Origin: Tubiluchus corallicola
Lineage: Eukaryota > Priapulida > Priapulimorpha > Priapulimorphida > Tubiluchidae
Assembly: GCA_030141605.1 (NCBI GenBank)
Contig: JAQGDQ010000113.1
Coordinates: 455,501-515,500 of the forward strand
DNA length: 60,000 nucleotides
Reading direction: 5' to 3'
Shown: positions 12,371 through 25,081 of the stretch, one piece after another
Position numbering within the stretch: the first letter of the stretch is position 1
How the letters are laid out: the number at the start of each line of letters is the position of its first letter
Program-made: the position numbers and the translations under genes
Notes under the pieces: model-generated
Database searches by the model: none
The model's input: the letters and a program-made list of their open reading frames with translations, nothing else
What the model was told of the DNA's origin: nothing

Positions 12371-14220
12371 ATTAAATTAGCAATTTTACAAGACGAAACA
12401 TGTAAAAGAAAACTAATAAAAACATAAGCTGATTTTCAACTTAAATAATATAACTGATGATGATTTCTTGCAACCTACATGTAATAATTGGTTACACGTT
12501 TTACATAATATGCACCATCAGAGAACTGCAGCAGGAAAGCGAAAACACTAAGTAAATAATTAATTGACAGACGAAGAGAAATTGTCTCTTAAACCCCAGT
12601 ATATGTTAAAATCGTAGAGCTCTGAAGTGCACCAATTGTCTTCACGTACTTTACCACACTAACGTCATCGTACTTGTCCCTTGTCATCATCATCATCATT
12701 ACCACCACGACTGTCATCAAAAGCTCTAGCCATCATTATCTTTATCACTATGGTCATTGTGGTCATTGCCAGCATCATCGATATTGCCACTCTTTAACGT
12801 TCATCAGGATGTATTGCACTAGTTAACTTTAAAAAGTAATATCTGCCCAGAATTTACTTTAAGTAGCCAAAGTGTTTTGCTCAACATATAGGGGTATGAC
12901 GTAAGCAATTAATCTACGTTTGACAAAAATAGATAGAAGATACCAGTTTGTGGATCAAATCATACGAACGTAATAAAAATTTAAAAAAATGACAGTTCAG
13001 TACTGCGCTGAAAACAATTTTATCATATAAACATCTCTACGGAAAAACCTTTAAAATTCCTCGATCACATGGTACATAGCAGCCCTAATGGCCAATATCA
13101 AGTAAAACAAATCCATAAACCTAATATGATGTCAGCACTTAATGCCAATTAGGTAATGAACGCTTTACAGATCTGTATTAGACAATCAACGTAAACTTAC
13201 ATTTCAATATTCCGTACTAAAATCGGAAAAATTACATGACTGTCAGTTTATAAACAGCAAAGACATAACTACGGTAGGGAATGAGTAATAATTCCTATAT
13301 TGACCTTTTCAGCAAGTAATGCATCGCTACTCGTAATGCCAAAATACTTCATGTGAACTGTTTGATATCGTCCACAATATACAATTCGAGTAATCCTTAA
13401 GTTATTTATAATAGGTCACGAAAATATAGCAGTAGCGTGCAGCAGCTAAAACTAAGTGTAAAAGATGACAGTTGCAGCAACAGTAACATCAACAGCAACT
13501 ATAGCAAGTGTCGCGTACAAATAAAGTCTCTAGGTATTCGGCGTAAAAATCAGTACCATGCACATGATAAAATTTTACAACATCAATTTAATGTGCTGTT
13601 TTTAAAATTTTCTTTTCTTACCTTCTGCATCACTGTGACTCTCAATCTATCCATCATTCCAATTAGCTAATGCACGAATAATTGTAATTTTTCTCCGCTT
13701 TTCCTAATCATAACCTCCCACGGGCGAAGCCACTCAATAGAATAATTACAAGGTTTGAGTGATATCACCACCCATGTGTACGCTCCATTATTCACTCAAC
13801 CAGGCGTAACTAATCAATCAGGACAATATCAATAACACGAGTCCTGTTAGCCTAAATTGTCTGGATAATTTTTGATGCCGTTCTGCCAATAAAGGCTAAA
13901 AAGGCCTTTATGCAGATAACAGCTTTAAGTCAAGAACAGTGCAATCACACGCGTTTCTGAGACCAGAATTAGCTAACATGATCTGTCTTTACGGGTAAAA
14001 CATATCAACTATGCACAGAACTACTATAAATCTAGATTGCTAACTAACCTCGTACTTTGCGTTTTTCAAACTTCCTAAAATGCTCAAGTTAGCAGATGAC
14101 AAACTAGCACGGCGAAAAGTTGTATATACTTTACACGAGTCCTCTGAACTTCATTGTTTCCATGCCTAGAATATTTATCTCGCGATCATCATCTTAGAAC
14201 AGCATTATATGAGTTTTTTA
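12371..14220. other. No gene seen
   Basis: AT-rich. A short imperfect ATC/ATT tract near 12685. A 16-base microexon-like minus segment near 13205-13220 with good splice signals was noted but not called. Confidence 0.5.
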
Positions 14221-16440
14221 GGCCATTTCACACTGGAGGATGCAAGGACAATGACACACGGAATTGCTGAGAGAAAATCAGAAAATTTATAGAAAATTTC
14301 AGATTATTTTTCGAAAATCCCCTGCAGCAAGAAGGTTCATTTCACACAGAAACAGTGCGGTTTCTTACGCGCGTCCAGCTCGCATGAGCAGCAAAGACGA
14401 CGTAATGTTTTTACTAAGTGCTTATTAATTGGGTACACGCAACAAGACAGCATCGTGGTGGTGTTGCAATCTGGTATGGCCAGTTGAGAGACGATCGGGA
14501 GAAATTCTACTGTTACAATAGAACGATCCCATACACTTTCGACGAGTTAGCTTTGCTGCAGTATACTCGTTTATACATGGCACATAAAAAAACATTGATC
14601 CTTTACATAGGATGAAACGGCTCAAACGTAGTAGAAACGATAACAACAAAAACACAATAATAACAGAAAAAACAACAATAGTAAGAATAAATTTGTAGGT
14701 AAGTTATGTAAGCTAACACGAGATAGTGTTGCTCACATAACTGTCAAAGCAGTATAGCATCATGCACTAAAAGGGGAAAAATATACATTGCATGGTAAAT
14801 ATGGGATAACTATGTAAATTAAAGTTATTTGCTATCCTGTTTCTCTTCTCTTTTCTTACTGATATCATATATAAAGTTTATTACTAGGGTTCTCATCCTC
14901 ACACCATTTAGGATATTAATAAAGATAAACTGTTCACTTACAGGCATATTTGCAGAAGAAGGAAATATTTTTATAATATTTTTAAAATACAGCTTTTCTC
15001 ACATTTTGGTAAGCAGAACATGTCATCTCACACATTTTACATATTCTTTGATGAGCAGGTATTTTTGGTTTATGATACTCTCCCTCTCAATGTCGAATTT
15101 GTGAGCACTAATTTTAAATCTAGTGTATATCGTTACACATTCGCTTGGAATTAGCTTATTACGCATAAGTAAGTATTCTTCCAAACGATATACAGTTTTA
15201 AAAAGCCTATAAGTTGTTAATAAGCCTATAGAAGTTTGTTACCACCATCATCACAGTTACCGCTATAGATGTTTTTCGAAATATAGTAATTATATCTATT
15301 GTTGTATGTATTCACATCTTTATTGAGCTAATATGACCACAGTTGTCATACACAAGTTAATAATATTGGCCAATGTAATGTCAGACCTGTTTGTTCTTTT
15401 TTAGGAGTTGCTAACCACTTGATAATGTGAAAATATACGTATATAAAATAAACTTAAGCGTGCGTTATTGTTGTTTTTCATGAACATAACTATCGCTGTT
15501 GCATTAATAAAACAAAAAAAATCGTCTGTATGATAGAAGAGAGATTTAAAACTTATAATTTTATGGTGAATTATGTTATGTTGTTCGCTGAACAAGAAAA
15601 AAGTAATTGAGCAGTTATCCGCCGGGAAACATGCAGAACTTCTAGAAACGGAAAATTTCCTCATGGGGAGTTTGTAAAGTTTCTAGCTGGCAGGAAAAAT
15701 CATCACCGGGATTCCACGAGGAAAATTCATTATAAGGCGTCAGTCTGGAATGCTTTCTCGGATTACTTCTTTCTTTTTTAGCGAGGAACAAATAATCATA
15801 TTTTAGCATAAAGTTATAAATTTTTAATCTATCTTTTAACATAAAGACGATTTTTTTATTTTATAACGCAACAGTGATGATTACATGGCTACCTTCTTGA
15901 AAAACAAAAATAACGTACTCATGTATTTTTTTTTGTGTAAGTATACTTTTATATTTTGAAGTGGTTAGTAGAACATTAAAAAACATGCAGGTCTGACATC
16001 ACATTGACTAAAATTATTAATTGTACTTTGTACAAATTGTGAGAAATGCGGCACAATTATATAAAATATCAAATTACAAAGTCAATCGGGTGCTGCAGCA
16101 AAGCTAATAACTCGTCGAAAGTGTCCGGGGTCATTCTACTGTAACTGTAAAATTTCTGCCAATCATCTCTCAGCTGATCGTGCAAGGTTGCAACAATACC
16201 ACGGTGCTGTCTTGTTTCGTTAACTGGATGCACTCAATAACGACCGTAATTAATAGTCATAATAATAATAAATGCTCCGTAAAAACATTACATCGTCCTC
16301 GCTGCCCATGATGACGAGCAATAGTTACAGCCTACAACTCGTAAAGTAGCTAGACGCGCGTTAAAAACCACACGGTTCCAGTGTGAAATGAACTTTCTTG
16401 CTGCATGGGTTTTCAAGAAAAAAGTCGATTCTGACAGCAA
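14221..16440. mobile_element. PIF/Harbinger-derived large inverted repeat (imperfect palindrome)
   Basis: The plus arm (about 14290-14575 and 15345-15665) is matched in inverted order by the minus arm (about 16425-15700), with a centre of roughly 45 bases near 15665-15715. Both arms encode an N-terminal Harbinger-like transposase piece. The minus arm reads LRDDWQKFYSYSRMTPDTF; the plus arm has a frameshifted counterpart with REKFYCYNRTIPYTFDEL. Shared noncoding blocks include the start of each arm (TGCAGCAAGAA, ACGCGCGTC) and an inner GTCAGACCTG block. The plus arm carries about 770 extra bases (14576-15344). GGCCATTTCACACTGGAGGA at 14221, preceded by TTA, resembles a Harbinger terminus and target duplication. 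Confidence 0.65.
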
Positions 16441-16497
16441 ATAGTTGACTTCCTCCCAACTAGGTACTAACAGCCCAAATTCACTGTATCACCGACA

Positions 16498-17210
16498 AAA
16501 CAATTATCCTTGCGCCGCAACTATGTATTCTTGCGCCAACTTGAAAAAGATTTTGTGGCTTTGCTTAAAAAAACTTTGAGCTTGAGAACTAAAGATATTT
16601 ACGTTCAGGATTGGGTTAGTGAATTTACCGAAACAGGCTTTCTGTTAACTATAGATCACTTAAACAAGAAATTGGCCTTGAAAGTTATTTAACTAAATTG
16701 AAGCCAGCTGATAGAATTAATCTGTGTAAGTTTAGGTGTGGTAACCATAAATTACCTGTTGCAGATAAACGATATCTGCGAAATATTCCTATCCAGTTAT
16801 GTAACAAATGTGATTTACAGGATCAAGGTGATGAATACCATTATGTTCTAATTTGCCCTTTCTTTAGTGATATAAGAAAGCAATATTTCAAACGATATTA
16901 TTATAACAGGCCCAGCACTATGAAAAGGGGTGAATTATTCAGTTGCAAAAAGTCAAAGTGCTGTCTAACTTAGCTTAGTTTGTTAAACATACAGTGTTGT
17001 AGTTTAAATAGAGACAGTTAACTCAGTGTGTTTGTAATATTACCGAATAACCTTCTTCAGTTAGTACTAGATGGCATCACTACGATTTTTCTATGATCTC
17101 TCAACATGTATTGATCGTTATTGTATTGGCTTTCATGTTACGTCACAGTTAATGTACTGGTATTATCTATACTTTGATATCCCGAAAGGGGTGTGTAAAG
17201 TTTAACAATA
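16498..17210 (+). mobile_element. LINE 3' fragment (C-terminal zinc-knuckle region), degenerate
   Basis: In-frame pieces 16510-16692 and 16698-16973 encode a typical LINE C-terminus (CNKCDLQDQGDEYHYVLICP), preceded by a linker that breaks at a stop and frame change near 16690. Just after, a shifted frame continues with LSNLA, an in-frame TAG, then FVKHTVL, as expected for the decayed end of such ORFs. The 3' limit is uncertain. It lies immediately outside the Harbinger palindrome. Confidence 0.6.
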
Positions 17211-17414
17211 GATTCGTAAATTCGTAAAAAGCTACACAATTTTGGCTTCGTGTCAATGTGCACTAGAATTCGCTCCTTGTGCTGACGAAAGTGCAAAAAT
17301 TCTACTTTTGCTTATTTTAAAGCATCTCGTAGTTCTTTTAAAGTACAAATGAACCACCGGGGCCTATTTATCCGTAGACTTTAAGTCAAATTTCGAAAGA
17401 TTCATTAGACACAT

Positions 17415-17840
17415 TAGATAAGATAAGATAAGAGAAGAGAAGGGAAGGGAAGGGAAGGGAAGGGAAGGGAAGGGAAGGGAAGGGAAGGGAAGGGAAGGGA
17501 AGGGAAGGGAAGGGAAGGGAAGGGAAGGGAAGAGAAGAGAAGAGAAGAGAAGAGAAGAGAAGAGAAGAGAAGAGAAGAGAAGAGAAGAGAAGAGAAGAGA
17601 AGAGAAGAGAAGAGAAGAGAAGAGAAGAGAAGAGAAGTGAAGAGAAGAGAAGAGAGGAGAGGAGAGGAGAGGAGAGGAGAGGAGAGGAGAGGAGAGGAGA
17701 GGAGAGGAGAGGAGAGGAGAGGAGAGGAGAGGAGAGGAGAGGAGAGGAGAGGAGAGGAGAGGAGAGGAGAGGAGAGGAGAGGAGAGGATAGGATAGGATA
17801 GATAGGACAGGACAGGACTGGACAGGACAGGACAGGACAG
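17415..17840. repeat. Pentanucleotide purine array in homogeneous sub-blocks
   Basis: About 425 bases of 5-base units. Unit type changes in blocks: AGATA, then AGGGA (about 17440-17530), AGAGA (about 17531-17655), GGAGA (about 17656-17786), GGATA and GGACA (to 17840). Nearly all purine on the plus strand. Long apparent ORFs on the minus strand here are only repeat translation. Confidence 0.95.
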
Positions 17841-18353
17841 AATGAGCTGTAAGCTCCTTAACATCCAGGTCGAGTACTAAAACATTACAAAATATGAATG
17901 AACATAAAATGCAAAATATGAAATACAAATTAAAACTGTACAAACTATACATCCAGTTAATGTGTAGTGACTTAACATATGTCGCGAGCAGCTGCACATT
18001 TCCTCGTTGTCTTGAATAACTCTTTTTTCTGATCGATTATTGATCGTGCCCTTAATGGTGGGTGAGAAAAAGACCACATTAATTGCTATCAGCTTCCAGA
18101 TGTCACAACTCTGACTCACAAACATTACGTCATTCCTCATAAATATTTTATTAAATCTATTAGGCCTTTATGTTTAAAGACAGAGACACAAATGATCAAA
18201 CCGAAGCATTTGAGATTTGAAAATCTGGGTTGCCACATGCCAGCATTTCAAACGTAAAAAACTCTGGAATCAGAAGCACAAAGTATTGCTGTAAAAATTA
18301 AAAATCAATTATATGGGATGTACGCTCATTATCGCATAAAAATTTAAAAATAC

Positions 18354-18484
18354 CTGTAGTGGTGGTGTCCTTGCATTGGCACGTGGATATACTGCTGCCA
18401 CGGAACTCTTTGATCACGAAAAAGACGCTCTACTTCCATCATATGTTTATTCTCTATCTCAGAACATGCTTCCAGATAAGAGTT
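18354..18484 (-). CDS. Minus-strand internal exon, unidentified gene
   Basis: 131 bases bounded by acceptor TTTTGCAG and donor ACAG|GTATTT. It is open for 43 codons with balanced codon use and reads like a genuine peptide (NSYLEACSEIENKHMMEVER ... VPWQQYIHVPMQGHHHY). It starts at phase 0 and leaves two bases. It is the only protein-like segment in several kilobases, between the purine-rich arrays at 17.4-17.8 and 18.7-19.1 kb. It is probably part of the same transcript as the 11.0/10.0/4.2-kb exons, but at least one connecting exon is missing. Family not recognised; the acidic/basic amphipathic start suggests a helical intracellular region. Confidence 0.55.
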
Positions 18485-18679
18485 CTGCAAAATGGAACAT
18501 TTATGCTAAGTTGCTGAAAGAAAGAAAACGTATAAACGTATAGCGTTTTGTTTTCTATTATCAGCTTCAGGTATTTCAGCATTTTTATGCACAATTTATA
18601 ACCAGTGCATTTGCATTAACTGATGCGTGATTTTCCATATACGGTTTACAATGCAGTTTACAATAATATTTACAGAAGA

Positions 18680-19070
18680 TTAAGAGAAAGAGAGAGAGAG
18701 GAGAAAAGCCGAGAGGAGTGAGAGAGGGGGAGAGATACAGAGAGAAAGAGAGGAGAGAGAGAGAGAGAAACAAAAAAAGAGATAGAAGAGAGAAAGAGGG
18801 GGAGAGACTGGCAGTTTAGCACAGAGAAAAAGTCACTGGTGACAAGGACAGAAAGGAGAAAAAGAGAGAAGGGAGAGAAACTGGTAGTCTCACACAGAGA
18901 GGAAGACAACGAGACACACACACGCAAGCACGCAAAACCCCACCACCCCCCCCCCCCCACACACACACACACACAGGGAGAGAGAGAGAGAGGGGGGGGG
19001 CAAAGAAAGACAAAGAGAGACTGATAATTTGACACAGAGAGAAAGACAACAAAAGACAGAGAGAGGGGTG
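18680..19070. repeat. Purine-rich (GA)n region with poly-C and (CA)n inserts
   Basis: Imperfect GAGA/GGAGA tracts. In the middle are a run of at least ten C (about 18946-18958), then (CA)n and more (GA)n with a G8-G9 run. No coding potential beyond low complexity. Confidence 0.9.
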
Positions 19071-19965
19071 GAGGAGGAACGGACGGATAAACTCCCAGCT
19101 TTCATTCTAGGCTTGTTTTATGTAGAAAAAAGCGCCTGGGATATAAACAGTCATCTAATTGTGGACGAACAGTCAGTTTAGTAAACAAAATACGGTCAAG
19201 TGAGAACTGCAAATAAACTCAATGATTGAAAGATAAAAGTTCAACAAGTGAAACTACAATACTACAGGGTCAAAGAAACAATACAATCACATTTATATCA
19301 TAATTACAATATTTCTGTCTAAATACTGGTCAAGTTATTGCGTATAATAGATGTATTTTAAACTATTTTCAGCTCAGTAGAATGAACACAAAATAATATT
19401 TGCACTTAATATTGTCTTTTTAGTTACACTGGAATACGGCGACTAATTACTGTTTGATCAATTGTGCTGAGTGTGTCTGTGTGTCTGTCTATGAACAGTT
19501 TTTTGTTTGTATGTACGTTTGTCTGTCTGTGGCCAGTCTGTACAGTACAACTGCTAAGTTACAACTAATCTACATTTTGCAGCCACAATGTACAATGCTA
19601 AAGATTTAGTAGTAAGTTAAATATGAATGAAATCTCCTCAGTTTTTGTTGAATACATAAAGCACGAAATCAAATATCACTTTGCAAAAACCCTAGTTTTT
19701 TGAAATTGCAGAAAAATTTAATGCAAATAGGAAACCATGATGAAGCTTTCCAGCAGTGAACCTCACTATTCACATTGGCTGATTTTAACTGAAACGTGAA
19801 AATGGAGCAAAACAGACAGTCGTTTTCATAATTTTTGCTATGTATGCTATTGAGATATCTGCTAGGATGTCACATTTGCCTCTGTGTAAATACGTTTAGG
19901 TCAAATCAAATTAAAAATCAATATATGAAGCATATTGGTGTTTTTCCGTTAATAATGTGCTAACT

Positions 19966-19996
19966 TTCTTTCTTTCTTTCTTTCTCTCTCTCTCTC

Positions 19997-20067
<71 letters not shown>

Positions 20068-20083
20068 CTCTCTTACTCTCTTC
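19966..20083. repeat. (TTTC)n then (CT)n microsatellite
   Basis: Four to five TTTC units pass into about 45 CT dinucleotides with rare interruptions. Confidence 0.95.
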
Positions 20084-20089
20084 AGCCAA

Positions 20090-23000
20090 ACGTGATAAAA
20101 AAACAAAGCACCTTCTCCTATGTTCCTACTCTGAATTAGTTTTTAATAATTATTATAATGATTAATTATATTTATAACTGGCAATGGTTACGTTCTCTAT
20201 ATAGTTTCTGAGATAATCTTGCCGAATTAGAGATCTTTAAAGAATTAAAGAAACGAAAAGCAAATCTGGTACTAAAGAGGAAGCTAAAGAGTTAAATTTC
20301 TCAAACTGTTCAGCATCTCATGAAATGCAAAATGAAATAATTATTATTCATTTTGTGTATATTAGCATTTTGAGTAATAATAACTCACTTCTTAAAGCTG
20401 ATTAAAAATTGTAGAGCAATATAGAAAATGAAGTTTACTGGGGTTTCCAATAAGTCTTTTTTCATTGTGATTGAAGACCTTGTAACTGGAGAGCTAATCA
20501 GACTGTAATATGACATCGAATAAATCTTGACCTCTCTTTCCAGTCGTAAGAAAAGATTATAGTAAAGCGTGAACGTACAATTGCATATATCTAGAAAAAA
20601 TGACTAAGACAAGTCGAACATATTCAATCCTTGGGAGAAAAGTCAATAAATTTCTGCACTTTTTCTTCCTGTTTCTCCCCTTGAGATGGAATATCTCTCA
20701 CTCAGAGCCTATGAGAGGTGGGTCCAGCCGGTACTTTGTTCCGGAGCTCAAGAGCTAATAAGTGAAATACAGCAACCATGCAACACCAATCTCCTTTAGG
20801 ACAAGCACTTTCTATTACCCCCCGACACACATGCACTTACATTCACGTACTCAAACATCAGTATACTTATCACACCACACTTACTACTTTTTACTAGTAT
20901 TTATTATTAATTGTTGTAGGCCTGGTTGTATAGACATAATTATTATGATTGCCAGACAAATTGATTTTGATAGTGTTATTAGAAATTTTGCAAACAAAAA
21001 CGCCAGAAAAGAACATTTTAATTAGTACTCTAAATGTTAAATTTGTTTTTTGGTTTTTTGTATTTTCTTTGAAAGCAATTATTATGAAGCTTTAAAAAGC
21101 ATTTCGCTATGAAACAACCTAAAATACGTGATTGGTTAATGTAACCGTAAATACTGATTTATGTTGCAGCATTAATTGAATACGCTTATTACATTATGCT
21201 ATATCTGATTATAAAAATAAACGAGAGTTTATAAGAGTTTACGTGTAGATTTTCTGGGCATCAAATCCTCAATTTAAAAAAATCTTTGCCTGCCTCGGGG
21301 CCCCAAACTGGTCTTTTACCGCTTCGCAAAATTTCTCTTCGAGGCTCTGTTCTCACTTGGTTATTTATCTCTGATCTTACACATATTATGGCATTTACTC
21401 TCTTTCTATCTTTTGTTTTCTCCATTGAACCTACCCCATCCCGTGTACTTCTTTTACAGAGACGCTGTTTACTATTTGCTATAATGTTTGTTTGTCCACT
21501 TTCTCACAGTATTTGCAGAATTACAATTATTCTCATTTACTTGTTAGCAAGGAAACTGCACATAGACAAAACTGTGCTTTATTCTCCTAACACTGTAACA
21601 CATTTTACTGTTTGCTTTGTGAAACAAGCTGCGTTTTGCTCACAGACTTCCTAATTGCTGGAACGTTCCAAATTATGCCATCACGGAAACATCTATGCAG
21701 GAAATAAAAAATTCGGCTATCCGAAAATTTGTTGAATATTTCACAGGTAATTCACAGTGACTGGATGATTTACTAACTTTTTTATTTAGTTATTCGTGTA
21801 TTTATTCATTCATTAATGTAGTTATTCGTGTATTTATTCATTCATTTATTTATTCATTCATTCATTCGTTCGTTCGATCGTTTATTCATTCATTCTTTCT
21901 TCTTTTTTCTTTCTTGCTTTCTTTCAATCATTCATTCATTCACTCATTTATTCACTCATTCATTCATTCACTTACTCACTTACTCCCCCATTCATCCATG
22001 ATTCATTTATTCATTTTCACACAGCTACGTCCCAAAATGTTGTGCCCAAGGCCTAACAAGTCATGGACGTTGTATATTTATTAAAAGACCAAATGTTCGA
22101 AATTCCTAGTTGATTTAAACGTAGCAAATTTCACTGATATAGCTCATTAGGCCATGACACCACGGCGCAATAGGCCAGTGGCACGCGCGATATTCGTCAT
22201 TATAAACTATAATTGATATAACTAAATCATTACAGTAAATTAAGTTAAAGTGTAACACACAATTATGGCAAGTGTTAAACTCAATTTAGCAGGTTAAATA
22301 TCGACCTACACAAAAACTGGAACAACAACGGGTTAATTTCTTTTAGTTTTTGTACAGCTGTACAATGTACATGGTAGAAGCGCAAAAATACACAGTTCAC
22401 TCTGACAGAGCACATTTTTAATTCAAAGTGCAGAAAAATTAACGGAGTATACTAAGGTAAATAAAATCAAATAAAGACAGAAAAAACCCAAGAGATGTTT
22501 GTATTTTGTTTCTTTGCTCTTGCGTTCTGTGCACAACAGCTAAATACATGAGTAGTGATGTACTGATAGCAGAGATGCTTAAAAAGTTTAAATTGTATCT
22601 TTAAGATGCTTAAAAAGAAGTGCAAATTTACAAAACTTTTGAATATCTCATACAAAAGAGAAACTTTTTCGCATATTTCTATATTCTGGATAGCTTGCAA
22701 AAATGGCTACAACTTTCAAAAAAAAAATCTAAAGAGTTACAACTGCACGCTTTTCTTAGTTAAAAAGAATCTTTTTTCGGTATGATGCTGTGAAGTAAAA
22801 ACTACTCAGATGAATTAAAACGTTGAATTTTCTGTCACTTAAATCTGTTGTACAACAAGCAGTTGCAGACGAACCGTAGTTTGCTTGATTTACTCAAGTA
22901 CTAATAAGTTGGAAAACTTTTTCGAAGGCAGGCACTAAAGCAAAGAGACAGAAGGTTTTTTTACAATGGGTAGTGCCATTAGTACAAATCTTTATATCTG

Positions 23001-23330
23001 TGTATTTTCCAGAAGTAATTAATTAATTATGCAAAAATGTTGTTGAAAAGGTTGAATCACCAGCAGAACCGTGAAATGCTCTGTAATAATTTGCGCCAAG
23101 TAGCAACCGTAAAAGAGAGAAGACTGAATTTAACTGTGCTGGCGACGTTTTAAAGTATAGACTTGTAACTGATAAAGAAAAAATAGTTTCTAGTTTCTAT
23201 ATGTGTTACTTCATGAAATTTATAGCTAATAGCTAATCACAAAATGCAAATTCGTTTGACCCATTTTTTGTCATCTCAACTTTTACCAGTGACCCTCTTG
23301 ACCAATTTCTTTATTATTTTCTTCGAAATA
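20090..23330. other. Mostly featureless, with the (ATTC)n array
   Basis: A GC-richer patch at about 21260-21510 is open on both strands (minus frame with RKRVNAIICVRSEINNQVR) but lacks splice or homology support. The rest is AT-rich without signal. Confidence 0.45.
21780..22015. repeat. Degenerate (ATTC)n/(ATTT)n array
   Basis: Tetranucleotide ATTC, ATTT and TTCG units with interruptions, including TTCTTTCTTTC stretches. Confidence 0.85.
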
Positions 23331-23332
23331 CT

Positions 23333-23495
23333 ACTTAGCGACTACAGTGATATATATTTTTTTCGTCAAATGTAACCAGTCTAAGGTAGAAAATTAAAAA
23401 AGTGGAAACAATTGTGCGACTTAGCGACTACAATGATATTTTTTTCGTCAAATGTAGCCAGTCTAAGGTAGAAAATTAAAAACGTGTGCGCAAAA
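23333..23495. repeat. Tandem duplication, 86-base period
   Basis: ACTTAGCGACTACA...GTCAAATGTA...CAGTCTAAGGTAGAAAATTA occurs at 23333 and again at 23419 with a few substitutions and small length change in the T run. Confidence 0.85.
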
Positions 23496-23649
23496 ACAAG
23501 AAAAATTTCCCTAATGACTCCTTCAGTTAAGGAATGTTTCGCGAAAAAAATATCACACTCGTATTGAACCTGATAAATAACGAACATTTATTGATTGAAT
23601 TGAATGTAAGTGCTATTATTATAGAATATAGTTTTCACCTTTTGGTAAA

Positions 23650-23737
23650 GTTTACAATTCCTGCAGACAAGAAATTTGTTCGTGAAGCAGTTTAGGGTTA
23701 GGGTTAGGGTAGTTAAATTGTGTGGGGAATTGTAAAC
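23650..23737 (+). mobile_element. Small inverted-repeat element with TTAGGG core, copy 1
   Basis: 88 bases bounded by GTTTACAATTCC and GGAATTGTAAAC, perfect 12-base inverted ends, with three TTAGGG units in the middle (about 23691-23709). The left inner part is CTGCAGACAAGAAATTTGTT. Confidence 0.6.
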
Positions 23738-23819
23738 GCTTTCCTTACTTTTTTACTACGTGATGTAAATGCTATATTCATGATTCTATATAGATTTTAG
23801 ACTAGCCTTTACGGTGAAA

Positions 23820-23900
23820 TAAAGTAATCTAATGTAATCCAGTCTAATCTAATCTGTTCTAATTTAATTTAATCTAATCTAATCTAATCAAGTCTAATAG
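23820..23900. repeat. (TAATC)n degenerate pentamer array
   Basis: Repeated TAATC/TCTAA units (TCTAATCTAATCTG and similar) over about 80 bases, 80 bases after the telomere-core element. Confidence 0.8.
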
Positions 23901-25081
23901 TCAATAATCAAATCTAACCACATCTATTTGTTGTTGCCATAATAGCAATACCTATGTCTTTCGTAATCTAGCGTTTAATGCGATATAGATAGGCAAATGC
24001 GAATGAAATATGGGGGGGGGTGATTGTGTGTACTATATAGCATACAATAGTGTGCTTTATCATTTTTTATATAATGCTGTATCACTTATTTTGTACGTTG
24101 TTAAAGCATAATACAACACTATTCACTATATCTTACAAAAAACTAAAAAGATTCGTGTTGAAATTTCATGTTACGTACATGCTGCTTATTGCACATATAG
24201 CTTGCGCTATCTGTATAAATTTATAAATAAACTAAATTTAAACTTATAAATTTAAAGTCCACAATGACCATTAGGCGCGGCTATTTTTACAGTAAGTTGC
24301 TTGAAACCAGTTTAGAAAACTTTGCGTAAAGTTTGAAAGAATAATCAGAACATTCGTAGCACACTCTTCGCCGCCTAAGCAAAAAATAAAAATTACTTTA
24401 TTTTGTCAGTAAAATTTATAATATATTTGTAGGTGAGCCAGTAACGTCTTTTTTGGTGCACACTGGGATAGTCATTTTACCAGTTGGGACGAACATTTTT
24501 TTTTCCAATTACGTAAGTAAGCCTTTCAAATAGGTAAGCGTAATGCTAATTTTAAAATTCCCCGTTTTTTCTTTAATGGAAGAAGATTCTGAAATAAAAG
24601 TTTAAATTCAAATTTCAAAATTCGAATCTAATCTAATCTGATTAAACAAGTAATCCAACAGAACTGCGCAAAAATTTGTCTCTGATTGAGGCAGGAAACT
24701 GAGATGTTGATTCGAAGTTTGACGGGGAGGAAATGCGCCTTGTTGCAATCGATACAGATTGCAGGTTTTATAGTCGTTTAATCGGGAGTGATCTGGAATA
24801 ATTAGAAAAATACCTCTGCTAACAATTGACCACAAGGGGTCGTGAACTTTCGGAATACAACGCCAGGGACGATTATGCAGATACCGCTCTACAATTTATT
24901 ATTTATGGAAAATTAATGCGGCATTCCCAGGCAACTTTTCAATAACTGTAACCGTAATACGCGTGATAAAAATACACATATAATACCCTTTTAAATGAGC
25001 TGCAAAAAGGCAGGCATGTGTGACTTATCACAATAAGAGATTTTACATAAGTTCAAATTTCATTGCTCTGCTTGAACTTAC
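23901..25081. other. No gene seen
   Basis: AT-rich. A G9 run at about 24012. No bounded exon found. Confidence 0.5.

Noticed and set aside
13205-13220. 16-base minus microexon with good splice signals
   Set aside because: Too short to judge; phase does not link neighbouring exons.
17364-17997. Long minus-strand frames of 166-203 residues
   Set aside because: Translation of the pentamer array (poly Ser-Leu-Pro patterns); both overlapping frames are equally long, which is a repeat artefact.
21258-21654. GC-richer patch open on both strands
   Set aside because: No splice sites, no repeats and no recognisable domain; strand cannot be chosen.
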